Below are positions 27,867-37,112 of a stretch of 64,000 bases of DNA, in pieces; the first letter of the stretch is position 1; each line of letters starts with the position of its first letter. The stretch covers positions 105,546-169,545 of the forward strand of contig NZ_JAUSWB010000009.1 in assembly GCF_030814955.1 (NCBI RefSeq). Direction: 5' to 3'. A program made the translations under genes and the position numbers. Origin of the DNA: Planomicrobium stackebrandtii (lineage in GTDB: Bacteria > Bacillota > Bacilli > Bacillales_A > Planococcaceae). Under the pieces are notes generated by a model. The model saw only the letters and a list, made by a program, of their open reading frames with translations. It did no database searches and was not told where the DNA came from.

Positions 27867-30485
27867 GTGGCAAAGAAAATACTTTTATTAGATGGGAACA
27901 GTTTGGCGTATCGGGCGTTTTTTGCCTTGCCGCTGCTGACCAATGAAAACGGCATCCACACGAATGCTGTATACGGATTTACCATGATGCTTCAAAGAAT
28001 ATTGGAAGAAGAAAAACCTACGCACATGATTGTGGCTTTCGATGCGGGGAAAACCACGTTCCGCCACAAAACATTCAGTGAATATAAAGGCGGACGACAG
28101 AAAACGCCGCCTGAACTGTCGGAACAATTTCCTTATTTGAAAAAACTGATCGATGCGTATCGGATCAAACGCTACGAATTGGAAAATTACGAAGCGGATG
28201 ATATTATCGGGACGTTGAGCCTGGAAGCCGAGCGGGAAGGCGACGAAGTCGTGGTCATTTCAGGAGATAAAGATTTGACGCAATTGGCTTCGCCTTCGAC
28301 AACTGTATATATCACGCGCAAAGGCATTACCGATATTGAAAAATACACAGTCGAGCACATTAAAGAGAAATACGGACTGACTCCCGACCAGATTATCGAT
28401 ATGAAAGGCCTGATGGGCGATGCCTCCGACAATATTCCGGGTGTTCCCGGCGTAGGTGAAAAAACAGCGCTGAAACTATTGGCAGCACACGGTTCAGTTG
28501 AAGGGGTTTACGCGGCCATTGGGCAGCAAAAAGGCAAGATGAAAGAAAAGCTGGTTGCCAATGAAGACCTTGCCTATATCTCCAAACAGCTGGCTACAAT
28601 CGAACGCAATGCGCCAATTGAAATCAAAATTGAAGAATTGAGCTATGACGGACCAGACCAGGACGAATTAGTGAAAGTGTGGAACGAATTGGCGTTTAAA
28701 TCGCTATTAGAGAAGATGGAGTACACGGCAGAAGAAACCGTCAAAGAAGAATTGACGTTCGAAGTGGTGACAAGCATTGATCCATCTATACTGAAAGATG
28801 AGATGGCAGTCCATTTGGAATTGTACGATGAACATTATCATAGCTGCGATTTGCTTGGGGTTTCTTTGGCGACTGAGACAGAAACCTATGTGATTCCCAT
28901 GGATGTTGTTGAGCATTCAGAGGCATTCCGTGCGTGGTTTAAAGATCCGTCGAAGAAAAAGTTTATGGCAGATTCCAAAGCAGCGACAGCAGCTTTCCTG
29001 CGCTGCGGCATTGAACTAAAAGGTGTAGACTTCGACTTGATGCTGGGGGCATATATCGTTAATCCATCATTGACCTACACGGATATGGCGAGCATCGTCC
29101 AGGAATACGGCTATACAGATGTGTCGACAAACGAGCAGATTTATGGCAAAGGTGCGAAAAAGAAAGTGCCGGAAGATGTTATTCTCCACGAGCACATTGC
29201 CAGAAAAGCGCGGACCATTTGGAAAGTGCGCCCATTGGTCATGGAAAAACTCGAAGAAAACGAACAGTTTGATTTGTACGATAAACTGGAGCTTCCGTTA
29301 GCGACAGTGCTTGGACAGATGGAATCGCTCGGCGTGATGGTCGACCGCAACCAATTATCGGAAATGGGCAAGGAATTGTCCCATAAACTCGAAAAAATCG
29401 AGACGGATATATACAGCCTGGCGGGACAGGAATTCAATATCAATTCGCCCAAGCAATTGGGGGTAGTATTGTTTGAAAACCTGGGATTGCCGCCTTTAAA
29501 GAAAACTAAAACGGGCTATTCCACAGCAGCCGATGTTCTGGAAAAATTGGAAGGGCAGCATGAAATCATTTCGCATATCCTGTTGTACCGCCAGTTAGGC
29601 AAACTGTTGTCCACTTATATAGAAGGCTTATTGAAGGAAATCCACAAGGATGGAAAAGTTCATACCCGTTTCCAGCAGGCCCTAACAACGACCGGCCGGC
29701 TTAGTTCGACAAACCCGAACTTGCAGAACATCCCGGTGCGCCTCGAAGAAGGCCGTAAAATCCGTAAAGCCTTTGTCCCATCAGAACCTGGCTGGGTGAT
29801 GGTTGCGGCCGATTATTCCCAGATCGAGTTGCGCGTCCTGGCGGATATGTCGGAAGACGAGCGCCTCGTCCAGGCCTTTAAAGACGACCGTGATATCCAT
29901 ACGACAACAGCGAGTGATGTGTTCCACGTCCCTGCAGAAGAAGTGACTGGAGATATGCGGCGCGCTGCAAAAGCCGTTAACTTTGGAATTGTCTATGGCA
30001 TCAGCGATTACGGTTTGTCGCAAAACTTGAATATTACCCGCAAAGAGGCAGCTGCATTTATCGATCGTTATTTTGCCAGCTTCCCGGGCGTTAAAACCTA
30101 TATGACCACCATCGTGGCGGATGCCAAACGCGATGGCTTTGTTACGACTTTGATGAATCGCCGGCGCTATTTGCCGGACATCACCAGCTCCAACTTTAAC
30201 TTGCGCAGCTTTGCAGAGCGTACAGCGATGAATACGCCGATTCAGGGCAGCGCAGCAGACATCATCAAAAAAGCGATGATTGATATGGATGCAGCCCTTG
30301 AGCGCGAGGACATGCAGACGCGCATGCTGCTGCAAGTGCACGATGAATTGATTTTCGAGGCACCGCCCGATGAATTGGATAAATTGATGAAGTTGGTGCC
30401 CGAGGTGATGGAGAATGCAGTGAAGCTGAGCGTTCCATTAAAAGTGGACATCGCACATGGCGACACCTGGTACGATACTAAATGA
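27867..30485 (+). CDS. polA: DNA polymerase I
   Basis: An 872-residue repair and Okazaki-fragment polymerase. The 5' nuclease domain (1-290) has LLLDGNSLAYRAFF and DNIPGVPGVGEKTA. The middle 3'-5' exonuclease-like domain is degenerate: the usual Asp-x-Glu of motif I reads HLELYDE, as in Bacillus Pol I without proofreading. The polymerase domain has motif A ADYSQIELRVLAD, the O-helix RRAAKAVNFGIVYG and motif C QVHDELIFE. GTG 27867 is taken because GAGAGGGG precedes it and VAKKILLLDGNS matches relatives. It begins the polA-mutM-coaE operon. Confidence 0.97.
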   Translation: MAKKILLLDGNSLAYRAFFALPLLTNENGIHTNAVYGFTMMLQRILEEEKPTHMIVAFDAGKTTFRHKTFSEYKGGRQKTPPELSEQFPYLKKLIDAYRIKRYELENYEADDIIGTLSLEAEREGDEVVVISGDKDLTQLASPSTTVYITRKGITDIEKYTVEHIKEKYGLTPDQIIDMKGLMGDASDNIPGVPGVGEKTALKLLAAHGSVEGVYAAIGQQKGKMKEKLVANEDLAYISKQLATIERNAPIEIKIEELSYDGPDQDELVKVWNELAFKSLLEKMEYTAEETVKEELTFEVVTSIDPSILKDEMAVHLELYDEHYHSCDLLGVSLATETETYVIPMDVVEHSEAFRAWFKDPSKKKFMADSKAATAAFLRCGIELKGVDFDLMLGAYIVNPSLTYTDMASIVQEYGYTDVSTNEQIYGKGAKKKVPEDVILHEHIARKARTIWKVRPLVMEKLEENEQFDLYDKLELPLATVLGQMESLGVMVDRNQLSEMGKELSHKLEKIETDIYSLAGQEFNINSPKQLGVVLFENLGLPPLKKTKTGYSTAADVLEKLEGQHEIISHILLYRQLGKLLSTYIEGLLKEIHKDGKVHTRFQQALTTTGRLSSTNPNLQNIPVRLEEGRKIRKAFVPSEPGWVMVAADYSQIELRVLADMSEDERLVQAFKDDRDIHTTTASDVFHVPAEEVTGDMRRAAKAVNFGIVYGISDYGLSQNLNITRKEAAAFIDRYFASFPGVKTYMTTIVADAKRDGFVTTLMNRRRYLPDITSSNFNLRSFAERTAMNTPIQGSAADIIKKAMIDMDAALEREDMQTRMLLQVHDELIFEAPPDELDKLMKLVPEVMENAVKLSVPLKVDIAHGDTWYDTK

Positions 30486-30500
30486 CAGGAGGGCACCGAT

Positions 30501-31370
30501 ATGCCTGAACTTCCAGAAGTGGAAGGTGTCGTTCGGCAGATCCGCCCCGTGTCCATTGGGAAAAAAATTGAGGCAGTAGCGGTTTCAGATACCATCCGCG
30601 TGTCGAAAACAAATGGCAAGGAAGCGATCATCAAGCGGATGGAAGCCGACCGGTTTATCGAAAGTTTGGTCGGTGCACAAATCATCCGCGTCGAACGGCG
30701 CAGCAAATATATTTACTTTACATTACGAAATGAGAAAGAGTTTTTGCTGGTCAATCATTTAGGGATGTCTGGAGCCTGGTTTTATGTTGACCAGCTCCAG
30801 TCTATTCCCGAGGATAAATTCCGGCGCCATGTCCATGTCGTGTTGACCTTAAGCGACGGCAACCTACTGGCATTTTCCGATATTCGGCGTTTTGGGGAAA
30901 TGCGGATATTGCGTGAGGAAGGGGATTTTCCGCCTTTGCTGCTGATGGCGCCAGAGCCTTTCGAAGCAGTGGCGCTTGATCATTTTTTGGTAATGGCAGA
31001 AAGTCCAAAATACAAGAACAAGGCAATCAAGGAAGTGATCATGGATGGGCAGATTATTTCCGGCTGCGGCAATATTTATGCAACAGAAGCGCTTTTTAAA
31101 ATGAAAATCCATCCAAAGCGGTCAGCCGGGCGCATCAGCAAAAAACGCAAAGTGGAATTATTCGAAACGGTCGTCGCGATTTTGCTGGAAAGCATCGAAG
31201 CAGGCGGCAGCACAATATCCGATTACCGCAATATCAATGGCGAATCGGGCAGCATGCAAAACCGTTTTGGCATGTATGGGAAAAAGCATTGCGTAATTTG
31301 CGGCACCGCAACAAAAACCTTGAAAATCGGCGGGCGGGCATCGGTATATTGCCCGACTTGCCAGAAATGA
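30501..31370 (+). CDS. mutM: Formamidopyrimidine-DNA glycosylase
   Basis: A 289-residue base-excision enzyme that removes 8-oxoguanine. The catalytic N-terminus after Met removal is PELPEVEGV (Pro1, Glu2, Glu5). RRSKYIYF contains the catalytic Lys, GCGNIYATEALF the H2TH region, and a C-terminal zinc finger CxxC-x16-CxxC (HCVIC ... YCPTCQ) is complete. It is 289 residues, slightly longer than the family average. An AGGAGGG site lies 15 bp after the polA stop. Confidence 0.97.
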   Translation: MPELPEVEGVVRQIRPVSIGKKIEAVAVSDTIRVSKTNGKEAIIKRMEADRFIESLVGAQIIRVERRSKYIYFTLRNEKEFLLVNHLGMSGAWFYVDQLQSIPEDKFRRHVHVVLTLSDGNLLAFSDIRRFGEMRILREEGDFPPLLLMAPEPFEAVALDHFLVMAESPKYKNKAIKEVIMDGQIISGCGNIYATEALFKMKIHPKRSAGRISKKRKVELFETVVAILLESIEAGGSTISDYRNINGESGSMQNRFGMYGKKHCVICGTATKTLKIGGRASVYCPTCQK

Positions 31371-31379
31371 GGATGGACG

Positions 31380-31985
31380 ATGATCATTGGACTGACAGGC
31401 AGTATTGCCAGTGGAAAAAGTACAGTATCCGGAATGTTGAAAAATTTAGGCTATCCAATCGTTGATGCTGATCTTGTGGCGCGGCTTGTTGTAGAACCCG
31501 GTTCCGATACCCTGTCGCAAATTGTGCAGGCGTTCGGGCCAGAAGTGATCCAAGAAGATGGGACAATGGACCGCGCCAAGGTCGGATCGATCATCTTTAA
31601 TGATCCGGCAAGCCGCAAAATCCTCAACGATATCATACATCCCGCCATCCGAAAGGAAATGCTGCGGCAGCGCGAGGAATTTATAGCGCAGGGATTCAAA
31701 ACGATCATCATGGATATTCCGCTGTTATTCGAGAGCCGCCTGCAGCATTTGGTGGACAAAATTCTGGTCGTCAGTGTGACCGAAGAAAATCAATTCGACC
31801 GATTAGTAGAGCGCAATGGCTTTACTGAACAGGAGGCACGGGCACGCATCGGTTCCCAATTGCCGATGTCGGTAAAAGAAGATGGGGCAGACGCTGTGAT
31901 CTACAACAACGGCACACTGGATGAAACAAAAAAACAGTTAAACCGAATTTTGGACACCTGGCAGGCGAGCATCGAAAAAGAATAA
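31380..31985 (+). CDS. coaE: Dephospho-CoA kinase
   Basis: A 201-residue P-loop kinase that performs the last step of coenzyme A synthesis. Walker A is GLTGSIASGKSTV at the N-terminus; VDADLVARLVVEPG binds the substrate, and MDIPLLFES and RIGSQLP follow. It is 9 bp after mutM and completes the polA-mutM-coaE operon. No clear terminator precedes gapB. Confidence 0.96.
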   Translation: MIIGLTGSIASGKSTVSGMLKNLGYPIVDADLVARLVVEPGSDTLSQIVQAFGPEVIQEDGTMDRAKVGSIIFNDPASRKILNDIIHPAIRKEMLRQREEFIAQGFKTIIMDIPLLFESRLQHLVDKILVVSVTEENQFDRLVERNGFTEQEARARIGSQLPMSVKEDGADAVIYNNGTLDETKKQLNRILDTWQASIEKE

Positions 31986-32022
31986 AAGATATCCTGGTTT
32001 TAAGGTTCTCTAAATTGTTAAT

Positions 32023-32065
32023 TGTGTTATACTATATAAGAAATTAAAAAGATAAGTATAACTTA
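32023..32065 (+). promoter_or_regulatory. gapB promoter with two CcpN-like operators
   Basis: An extended -10 (TG-T-TATACT, -10 at 32028-32033) coincides with TGTGTTATACT at 32023-32033, a full match to the CcpN consensus TRTGHYATAYW. A second, inverted copy (10 of 11) lies at 32055-32065. In B. subtilis CcpN represses gapB on glucose, so the same logic is expected here. Confidence 0.7.
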
Positions 32066-32087
32066 ATTATAAACGGAGGACTCCTAC

Positions 32088-33107
32088 ATGACAGTTTCTA
32101 TTGCAATTAACGGATTTGGCCGTATTGGCCGTATGGTTTTCAGACAGGCGATACTGATGGATGACGTCACAATTACGGCAGTCAATGCCACTTATCCAGC
32201 TGAAACCCTTGCGCATTTGATTAAGTATGACACAAATCACGGCACCTTCGCAGGTGACGTATCTTCAGAAGAAGATGCATTAATTGTTAACGGGAAACGA
32301 ATTCAATTGGTTAGTGAACGTGATCCATTGAATCTGCCATGGAAAGAACTGGGCATTGACATTGTCATTGAAGCAACTGGAAAATTCAATTCCCGCGATA
32401 AAGCGGCTTTGCATTTGGAAGCGGGAGCTAAAAAAGTGATTTTGACAGCACCTGGCAAAAAAGAAGATATCACAATTGTTATGGGCGTCAACGAAGACAA
32501 GCTAAATATCGAAAAGCATGACATCATCTCCAACGCCAGCTGCACAACAAATTGCCTGGCGCCGGTCGTAAAAGTGCTGCATGACAAATTCGGCATTGAA
32601 AACGGCTTGATGACAACAATCCATTCCTACACGAATGACCAGCAAAACTTGGATAATCCGCATAAAGACCTTCGCCGAGCACGTGCATGTGCCCAATCGA
32701 TCATTCCAACTTCCACGGGCGCTGCGAAAGCGCTATCATTGGTGATTCCAGAACTTCAGGGAAAATTGCATGGCATGGCATTGCGGGTACCGACACCAAA
32801 TGTATCGCTGGTTGACCTGGTGGTGGATTTGGAATCGGATGTGACGATTGCGGAAGTCAACCAGGCTTTTGAAGAAGCATCGGAAAATGGCATGGAAGGT
32901 ATTTTAAGCCTGACAATGGAGCCGCTGGTGTCTGTTGATTTCAACAGCAACCCAAATTCTGCCATAGTTGATGGGTTATCGACCATGGTGATTGGCAAAC
33001 GCAAAGTAAAAGTTCTGGCATGGTATGACAACGAATGGGGATATTCAGCGCGCGTCATTGATCTGACAAAAAAAGTCGCAAATGCTTTGGTGCTGGTATC
33101 TAAATAA
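32088..33107 (+). CDS. gapB: Gluconeogenic glyceraldehyde-3-phosphate dehydrogenase (GapB type)
   Basis: A 339-residue GAPDH. GFGRIGR (9-15) binds the cofactor, and Cys152 in SNASCTTNCLAP is catalytic. The residue after the second strand is Asn/Ala (TAVNAT) rather than the NAD-selecting Asp, consistent with the NADP-preferring GapB branch used in gluconeogenesis. NATYPAETLAHLIKYDT and the 339-residue length match GapB. A GGAGGA site precedes ATG. It precedes speD as in B. subtilis, but here a terminator and a separate leader lie between. Confidence 0.96.
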   Translation: MTVSIAINGFGRIGRMVFRQAILMDDVTITAVNATYPAETLAHLIKYDTNHGTFAGDVSSEEDALIVNGKRIQLVSERDPLNLPWKELGIDIVIEATGKFNSRDKAALHLEAGAKKVILTAPGKKEDITIVMGVNEDKLNIEKHDIISNASCTTNCLAPVVKVLHDKFGIENGLMTTIHSYTNDQQNLDNPHKDLRRARACAQSIIPTSTGAAKALSLVIPELQGKLHGMALRVPTPNVSLVDLVVDLESDVTIAEVNQAFEEASENGMEGILSLTMEPLVSVDFNSNPNSAIVDGLSTMVIGKRKVKVLAWYDNEWGYSARVIDLTKKVANALVLVSK

Positions 33108-33118
33108 GGCTATTCACC

Positions 33119-33157
33119 CCGTTTCTCCAGTTCAAAATGGAGAAGCGGTTTTTTTTT
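33119..33157 (+). terminator. gapB terminator
   Basis: A stem of about 11 bp with one G-U pair (33119-33129 with 33138-33148) followed by eight or more T. Confidence 0.9.
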
Positions 33158-33203
33158 ATGGAAAATTTACTGAAAAAAAATCAGGATTAATAAGATATTA
33201 TTA

Positions 33204-33232
33204 TTGCATTTACAATAAATACGTTTTATACT
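33204..33232 (+). promoter_or_regulatory. speD promoter
   Basis: -35 TTGCAT (33204-33209), 17-bp spacer, -10 TATACT (33227-33232). The predicted start near 33239 gives a leader of about 186 nt. Confidence 0.7.
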
Positions 33233-33238
33233 ATGAAT

Positions 33239-33373
33239 CGTAGTTGAAAAACAGCTACCACTTCTGAATTTCCATCGTGCATTTCGGAATTAGGAGCGTA
33301 AGATTTTTTATTCACATGACTGCTTAAAGGGTTAGGACCTCTTTGGACTAACTTTCCCCCGTGGTAGTCAACT
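33239..33373 (+). ncRNA. Structured 5' leader of speD (candidate cis-regulatory RNA)
   Basis: Two nested long-range helices close an approximately 130-nt domain: GTTGA (33243-33247) with TCAAC (33368-33372), and CTACCAC (33255-33261) with GTGGTAG (33361-33367). On the 3' side the two strands are contiguous; on the 5' side a 7-nt bulge separates them. The domain begins essentially at the predicted transcript start and ends about 50 nt before speD. I do not recognise it as a named riboswitch class. Confidence 0.5.
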
Positions 33374-33424
33374 TTGAATATTTTGCGCAAAAAACAAAAT
33401 GATATCAAAGGGGGAAAACGAACC

Positions 33425-33808
33425 ATGGAAACAATGGGACGTCACGTAATTGCAGAACTTTGGCAGTGTGATTTTGACAAATTAAACGATATGGATTTTA
33501 TCGAACAAACTTTTGTTGATGCAGCACTCAAATCCGGAGCTGAAGTAAGAGAGGTAGCTTTTCATAAATTCGCGCCACAAGGTGTCAGCGGAGTTGTGAT
33601 CATTTCTGAATCTCACTTAACTATCCACAGTTTCCCGGAACACGGCTACGCCAGTGTAGATGTTTACACTTGCGGCGACTTAGATCCAACAGTAGCAGCA
33701 AAGTATATCGCAGAAGCGCTAGGGTCAACCTCAAGCGAGCTTGTCGAAATTCCGCGCGGTATGGGTCCAGTCAGTGTTGGAAAATCCAAAGTTTCAGTAA
33801 CAGCATAA
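33425..33808 (+). CDS. speD: S-adenosylmethionine decarboxylase proenzyme
   Basis: A 127-residue class 1B AdoMet decarboxylase that supplies aminopropyl groups for spermidine. It self-cleaves at Glu62-Ser63 in [14 protein letters not shown] to generate the pyruvoyl cofactor on Ser63, and the catalytic Cys lies in VYTCGD. The length equals B. subtilis SpeD. ATG 33425 is preferred: AAAGGGGG precedes it, and the in-frame TTG upstream lies in the leader. The long leader suggests control at RNA level. A terminator follows. Confidence 0.97.
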   Translation: METMGRHVIAELWQCDFDKLNDMDFIEQTFVDAALKSGAEVREVAFHKFAPQGVSGVVIISESHLTIHSFPEHGYASVDVYTCGDLDPTVAAKYIAEALGSTSSELVEIPRGMGPVSVGKSKVSVTA

Positions 33809-33829
33809 TCCATTTAACAAAAAACACGA

Positions 33830-33860
33830 AAGCAGAGGATAAATTCCTCTGCTTTTTCTA
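33830..33860 (+). terminator. speD terminator
   Basis: A perfect 10-bp stem AAGCAGAGGA/TCCTCTGCTT (33830-33839 with 33845-33854) followed by T-rich sequence. Confidence 0.9.
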
Positions 33861-33922
33861 TTTTCCCGATGGTTTTTTGTTATACTAGATACACTAGATA
33901 GAGAAGTTAGGGAGATGTCAAA

Positions 33923-34399
33923 ATGAAATGTCCAGCTTGCCAACATAACGGCACACGTGTTGTCGATTCGCGGCCGATAGATGAAATGAAATCAATCAGA
34001 AGGCGCAGAGAATGTGAATCGTGCGGATATCGCTTTACCACTTTTGAAAAAGTGGAAGAGATGCCGCTGATCGTCGTCAAAAAAGATGGCTCACGTGAAG
34101 AGTTCAGCCGTGAAAAAGTTTTGCGCGGATTAATTCGCGCCTGTGAGAAGCGGCCGGTTTCTCTTGAAGCATTGGAAGAAGTGGTCTTTACGATCGAAAA
34201 AGACCTTCGCCGGGCGGGCAACCCGGAAGTGAAATCCGAAGAAGTCGGTGAGTTGGTCATGAACCGGCTGGCAGCAATTGATGAAGTGGCCTATGTCCGC
34301 TTTGCATCTGTCTATCGCCAGTTTAAAGACATTACCGTTTTTATCGACGAACTGAAGGATTTGCTGAACAAAAGTCCGGAAGACAAGAAAATCGACTAA
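33923..34399 (+). CDS. nrdR: Transcriptional repressor NrdR
   Basis: A 158-residue zinc-ribbon and ATP-cone regulator of ribonucleotide reductase genes. The zinc ribbon has Cys3, Cys6, Cys31 and Cys34 (CPAC and CESC). The ATP-cone spans about 46-136 and senses dATP/ATP. DNA binding uses the RRRREC segment. The start is preceded by TAGGGAGATG. It precedes dnaB and dnaI, a conserved arrangement that links dNTP supply to replication initiation. Confidence 0.97.
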   Translation: MKCPACQHNGTRVVDSRPIDEMKSIRRRRECESCGYRFTTFEKVEEMPLIVVKKDGSREEFSREKVLRGLIRACEKRPVSLEALEEVVFTIEKDLRRAGNPEVKSEEVGELVMNRLAAIDEVAYVRFASVYRQFKDITVFIDELKDLLNKSPEDKKID

Positions 34400-34410
34400 G
34401 GCGGTGACTT

Positions 34411-35781
34411 ATGACTGCATATTATAAAGAATTGCAGCCTGGCGACCCTTATCGAATCCGTCTGCCTTATCCATTTTCGAACTACGACCGGCAGCTTCTG
34501 ACGCTGCTGTATCAGCCGATGATTGGCGCTGAAGCCACCGCGTTTTATTTGACGCTTTGGGCTGAAGGAGAAGCTTCCGGTGATGAGGCGACCCATTACA
34601 CTTTAATGAACACATTGGGAAACCCCATTTCGAAGATTTTTGAAGCAAGGATTCAACTGGAAGCGATCGGGCTGTTGAAAACCTATCGGAAAGACGATGG
34701 CAACCGCTGCTTTATTTATGAACTATGTCCTCCATTGGATCCCAAAACCTTTTTTATGGATCCGTTGTTGTCGATGTTCCTGTTCAGCAAAATTGGGGAG
34801 CCCTCCTATCGCAGGGTTCGTGACCGTTTTCTGATCCACTCTGAAGTTCCGGACGATTTTAAAGAAGTGTCACGGACTTTCACGGATATTTTTCAGCCGG
34901 TCCACGCGAAAGCCGGCTATCCATCGGCGAAGCAGGACTTGCAGGAACGGAAGCAAGGCGCCTATGAAGCCGATGCAGAATTCGATTTTGCTATGCTGCG
35001 CCAAGGACTTTCTGAGCAGCTGGTACCGAAACGCGTGCTGACGGCCACCATCAGGGACTTTATTTCCAAACTGGCCTATTTATATAGTTGGGGACCATTG
35101 GAAATGCAAAAAGTGATCTTATTGGCAATCGAAGACGATTATAATTTAACGGTAGAAGGCCTGAAAAAATCGGCATCCGAATATTACAAACTGACGGTTT
35201 CAACAACGGCGCCGCAGCTTGTGCAAGTCCAAAAAGAAGAGCCAAAAGCGACAGAAGATGTGCCAAAAACGAAACAGGATGAATTGCTGATTTATTTGGA
35301 GACGGCGCCGCCGATCCAAGTGCTGCGGGATATCGCCAACGGCAACGAGCCGTTGCCGGCGGATGTGCAGCTGGCCAACCAGCTGGTTGTCACCCATGGC
35401 ATGAAGCCGGCAGTCGTCAATGTCCTGCTTCATTATGTCCTGCTGCGCACCGATATGAAACTGACCAAAGCTTATGTGGAAAAAATTGCTTCGCATTGGC
35501 TGCGGAAAAATGTAACAACCGCTAAAGAAGCGATGGAGCTGGCGCGTGTTGAGCACACGCAATATATGAAATGGAAGTCGGAAGGATCACCTACGACTGT
35601 GGCTAAACCGTTTACAAGCAACGGAAACCGCAAACCGGTGCGTGAAGAAAAGCTGCCGGAATGGTTCCATAAAAAAAATGATGCACCCGCCGCCAAAGCA
35701 GAACCGAGAAACGAAAGCCTGGAAGTGGAAAAGCAAAAACTTCTCGCAAAACTTGCGCTGAAGAAAGGAAAAGGTGGTTAA
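34411..35781 (+). CDS. dnaB: Replication initiation and membrane attachment protein DnaB
   Basis: A 456-residue Firmicute DnaB (helicase-loader protein, not the replicative helicase). It bears DnaB/DnaD-type folds: an N-terminal winged-helix region (QLLTLLYQPMIGAEATAFYL) and two DDBH2-like segments (LIYLETAPPIQVLRDIANG and ITSHWLR-like). The C-terminus is positively charged (KKGKGG). It works with DnaD and DnaI to load the DnaC helicase at oriC and PriA sites. A GGCGGTG site precedes ATG. The stop is immediately followed by the dnaI start. Confidence 0.95.
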   Translation: MTAYYKELQPGDPYRIRLPYPFSNYDRQLLTLLYQPMIGAEATAFYLTLWAEGEASGDEATHYTLMNTLGNPISKIFEARIQLEAIGLLKTYRKDDGNRCFIYELCPPLDPKTFFMDPLLSMFLFSKIGEPSYRRVRDRFLIHSEVPDDFKEVSRTFTDIFQPVHAKAGYPSAKQDLQERKQGAYEADAEFDFAMLRQGLSEQLVPKRVLTATIRDFISKLAYLYSWGPLEMQKVILLAIEDDYNLTVEGLKKSASEYYKLTVSTTAPQLVQVQKEEPKATEDVPKTKQDELLIYLETAPPIQVLRDIANGNEPLPADVQLANQLVVTHGMKPAVVNVLLHYVLLRTDMKLTKAYVEKIASHWLRKNVTTAKEAMELARVEHTQYMKWKSEGSPTTVAKPFTSNGNRKPVREEKLPEWFHKKNDAPAAKAEPRNESLEVEKQKLLAKLALKKGKGG

Positions 35782-36717
35782 ATGGAACCGATACGCGAAA
35801 CCTTAAAACGTGTGGTCAATGCGCCTGCTTTTTCTGAGCGGTACAGTGAGATGCGCAAAGAAGTGCTGGAACATCCAGGAGTCCAAAAATTCCTGGGAAA
35901 TCATGCTGATGAAATTAACGCACCTACCATCGATAGAGGCCTTGGGAAACTGTACGAATATATCGATCAATCCCATGACTGCAATAAATGCCCGAGCTTT
36001 GGTGCTTGCATCAACCACCTGAAAGGCTTTGAGCCCAATTTGGTGTTAGAGCGCGGAACCATTGGCATTTCCTATACGAAATGCCGCCTGAAAGAAGCGA
36101 GTGACAACAAACGCCATGCATCTTCATTAATTCACAGCATGTATATGCCAAAAGAAGTCATGCAAGCGACAATCGACGGATTTGACCTGGATGACAGCCG
36201 CATGGAAGCGTTCCGCGCAGTCGGTGAATTTCTGGATCAAGCAACCGGACCCGATAACTTGCCGGAAAAAGGTTTGTATCTATATGGACAATTCGGTATC
36301 GGCAAGTCTTATTTGCTGAGTGCTGTCGCCAATGAACTGGCTGAGATCAATGTCAAATCAGTGCTGGTGTTCGTCCCGGAATTTATGCGGGAAATGAAGC
36401 AGGCAATCGGTGACCAGACGCTGCAGGAAAAAGTCGATTACGTCAAAAAGGCGGATGTGCTGATGCTTGACGACATTGGGGCTGAAGCAATGTCGAGTTG
36501 GACGCGTGACGAAGTGCTGGGTACAATTCTCCATTACCGGATGTCTGAGAAGTTGCCGACATTTATGTCGTCAAATTTCAGCTATTCCGAGCTGGAGTAT
36601 CACCTAACCTACTCGCAGCGCGGCGAGAAAGAAGATTTGAAAGCTGCACGCATCATGGAACGGATTCGGGCTCTGACCAAACCGGTCAAACTTGACGGTC
36701 GCAACCGCCGAAATTAA
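35782..36717 (+). CDS. dnaI: Primosomal protein DnaI (helicase loader)
   Basis: A 311-residue AAA+ ATPase. The N-terminal domain contacts the helicase and carries a Cys-rich segment (CNKCPSFGACINHL, Cys x3 and a His) that likely binds zinc. Walker A is GQFGIGKSYL, Walker B is VLMLDDIGAE, and sensor motifs follow in MSSNFSYSEL. The ATG directly follows the dnaB stop, so it is translationally coupled; AAAGGAAAAGGTGG lies in dnaB's end. Confidence 0.97.
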   Translation: MEPIRETLKRVVNAPAFSERYSEMRKEVLEHPGVQKFLGNHADEINAPTIDRGLGKLYEYIDQSHDCNKCPSFGACINHLKGFEPNLVLERGTIGISYTKCRLKEASDNKRHASSLIHSMYMPKEVMQATIDGFDLDDSRMEAFRAVGEFLDQATGPDNLPEKGLYLYGQFGIGKSYLLSAVANELAEINVKSVLVFVPEFMREMKQAIGDQTLQEKVDYVKKADVLMLDDIGAEAMSSWTRDEVLGTILHYRMSEKLPTFMSSNFSYSELEYHLTYSQRGEKEDLKAARIMERIRALTKPVKLDGRNRRN

Positions 36718-36728
36718 CCGCAAGTCTA

Positions 36729-36757
36729 TTGCATTATCCAGTATTTCGGTTTATAGT
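36729..36757 (+). promoter_or_regulatory. thrS promoter
   Basis: -35 TTGCAT (36729-36734), 17-bp spacer, -10 TATAGT (36752-36757), immediately upstream of the T-box leader. Confidence 0.75.
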
Positions 36758-36763
36758 AAAAAC

Positions 36764-37035
36764 AATCGAACCAAGATTTTACATGCCTTGACAAGGACAT
36801 GAGCGGATTTGTACGACTTTCAGAGAGAGAAGCCCTGGCTGCAAGCTTCTTAAGTACCGGCAATCCCGCTTACCGCCTTCGAGCAGCAGCTGTGAACAGT
36901 CTCCTTAGTAGCAGCTGACGGAACCGGCCCGTTAGCCGATGCAGAGCTTCGTTTAAAACGGATAGTCCGTTTTGGATAGAAGAAGGGTGGAACCGCGAGC
37001 TAAAGCTTCGTCCCTTTGGGATGGGGCTTTTTTGT
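36764..37035 (+). ncRNA. T-box leader of thrS
   Basis: Diagnostic T-box AGGGTGGAACCGCG at 36984-36997 with a following terminator hairpin (37005-37014 with 37018-37027) and T run. The GA motif AGAGAGAG lies near 36822. An ACC triplet at 36872-36874, in the expected 3' side of stem I, would be the threonine specifier; this placement is tentative. Uncharged tRNA-Thr should favour the antiterminator and increase thrS. Confidence 0.93.
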
Positions 37036-37112
37036 GTTTAAAAAAGGAAATGCCAGGCCAGACCCTGTGGCACGGGCATTTTCATCAGATTTAACTAAAA
37101 GGAGAGATTGGC

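Noticed and set aside
29781..30341. 186-residue minus-strand ORF opposite polA
   Set aside because: Antisense shadow of conserved polymerase motifs.
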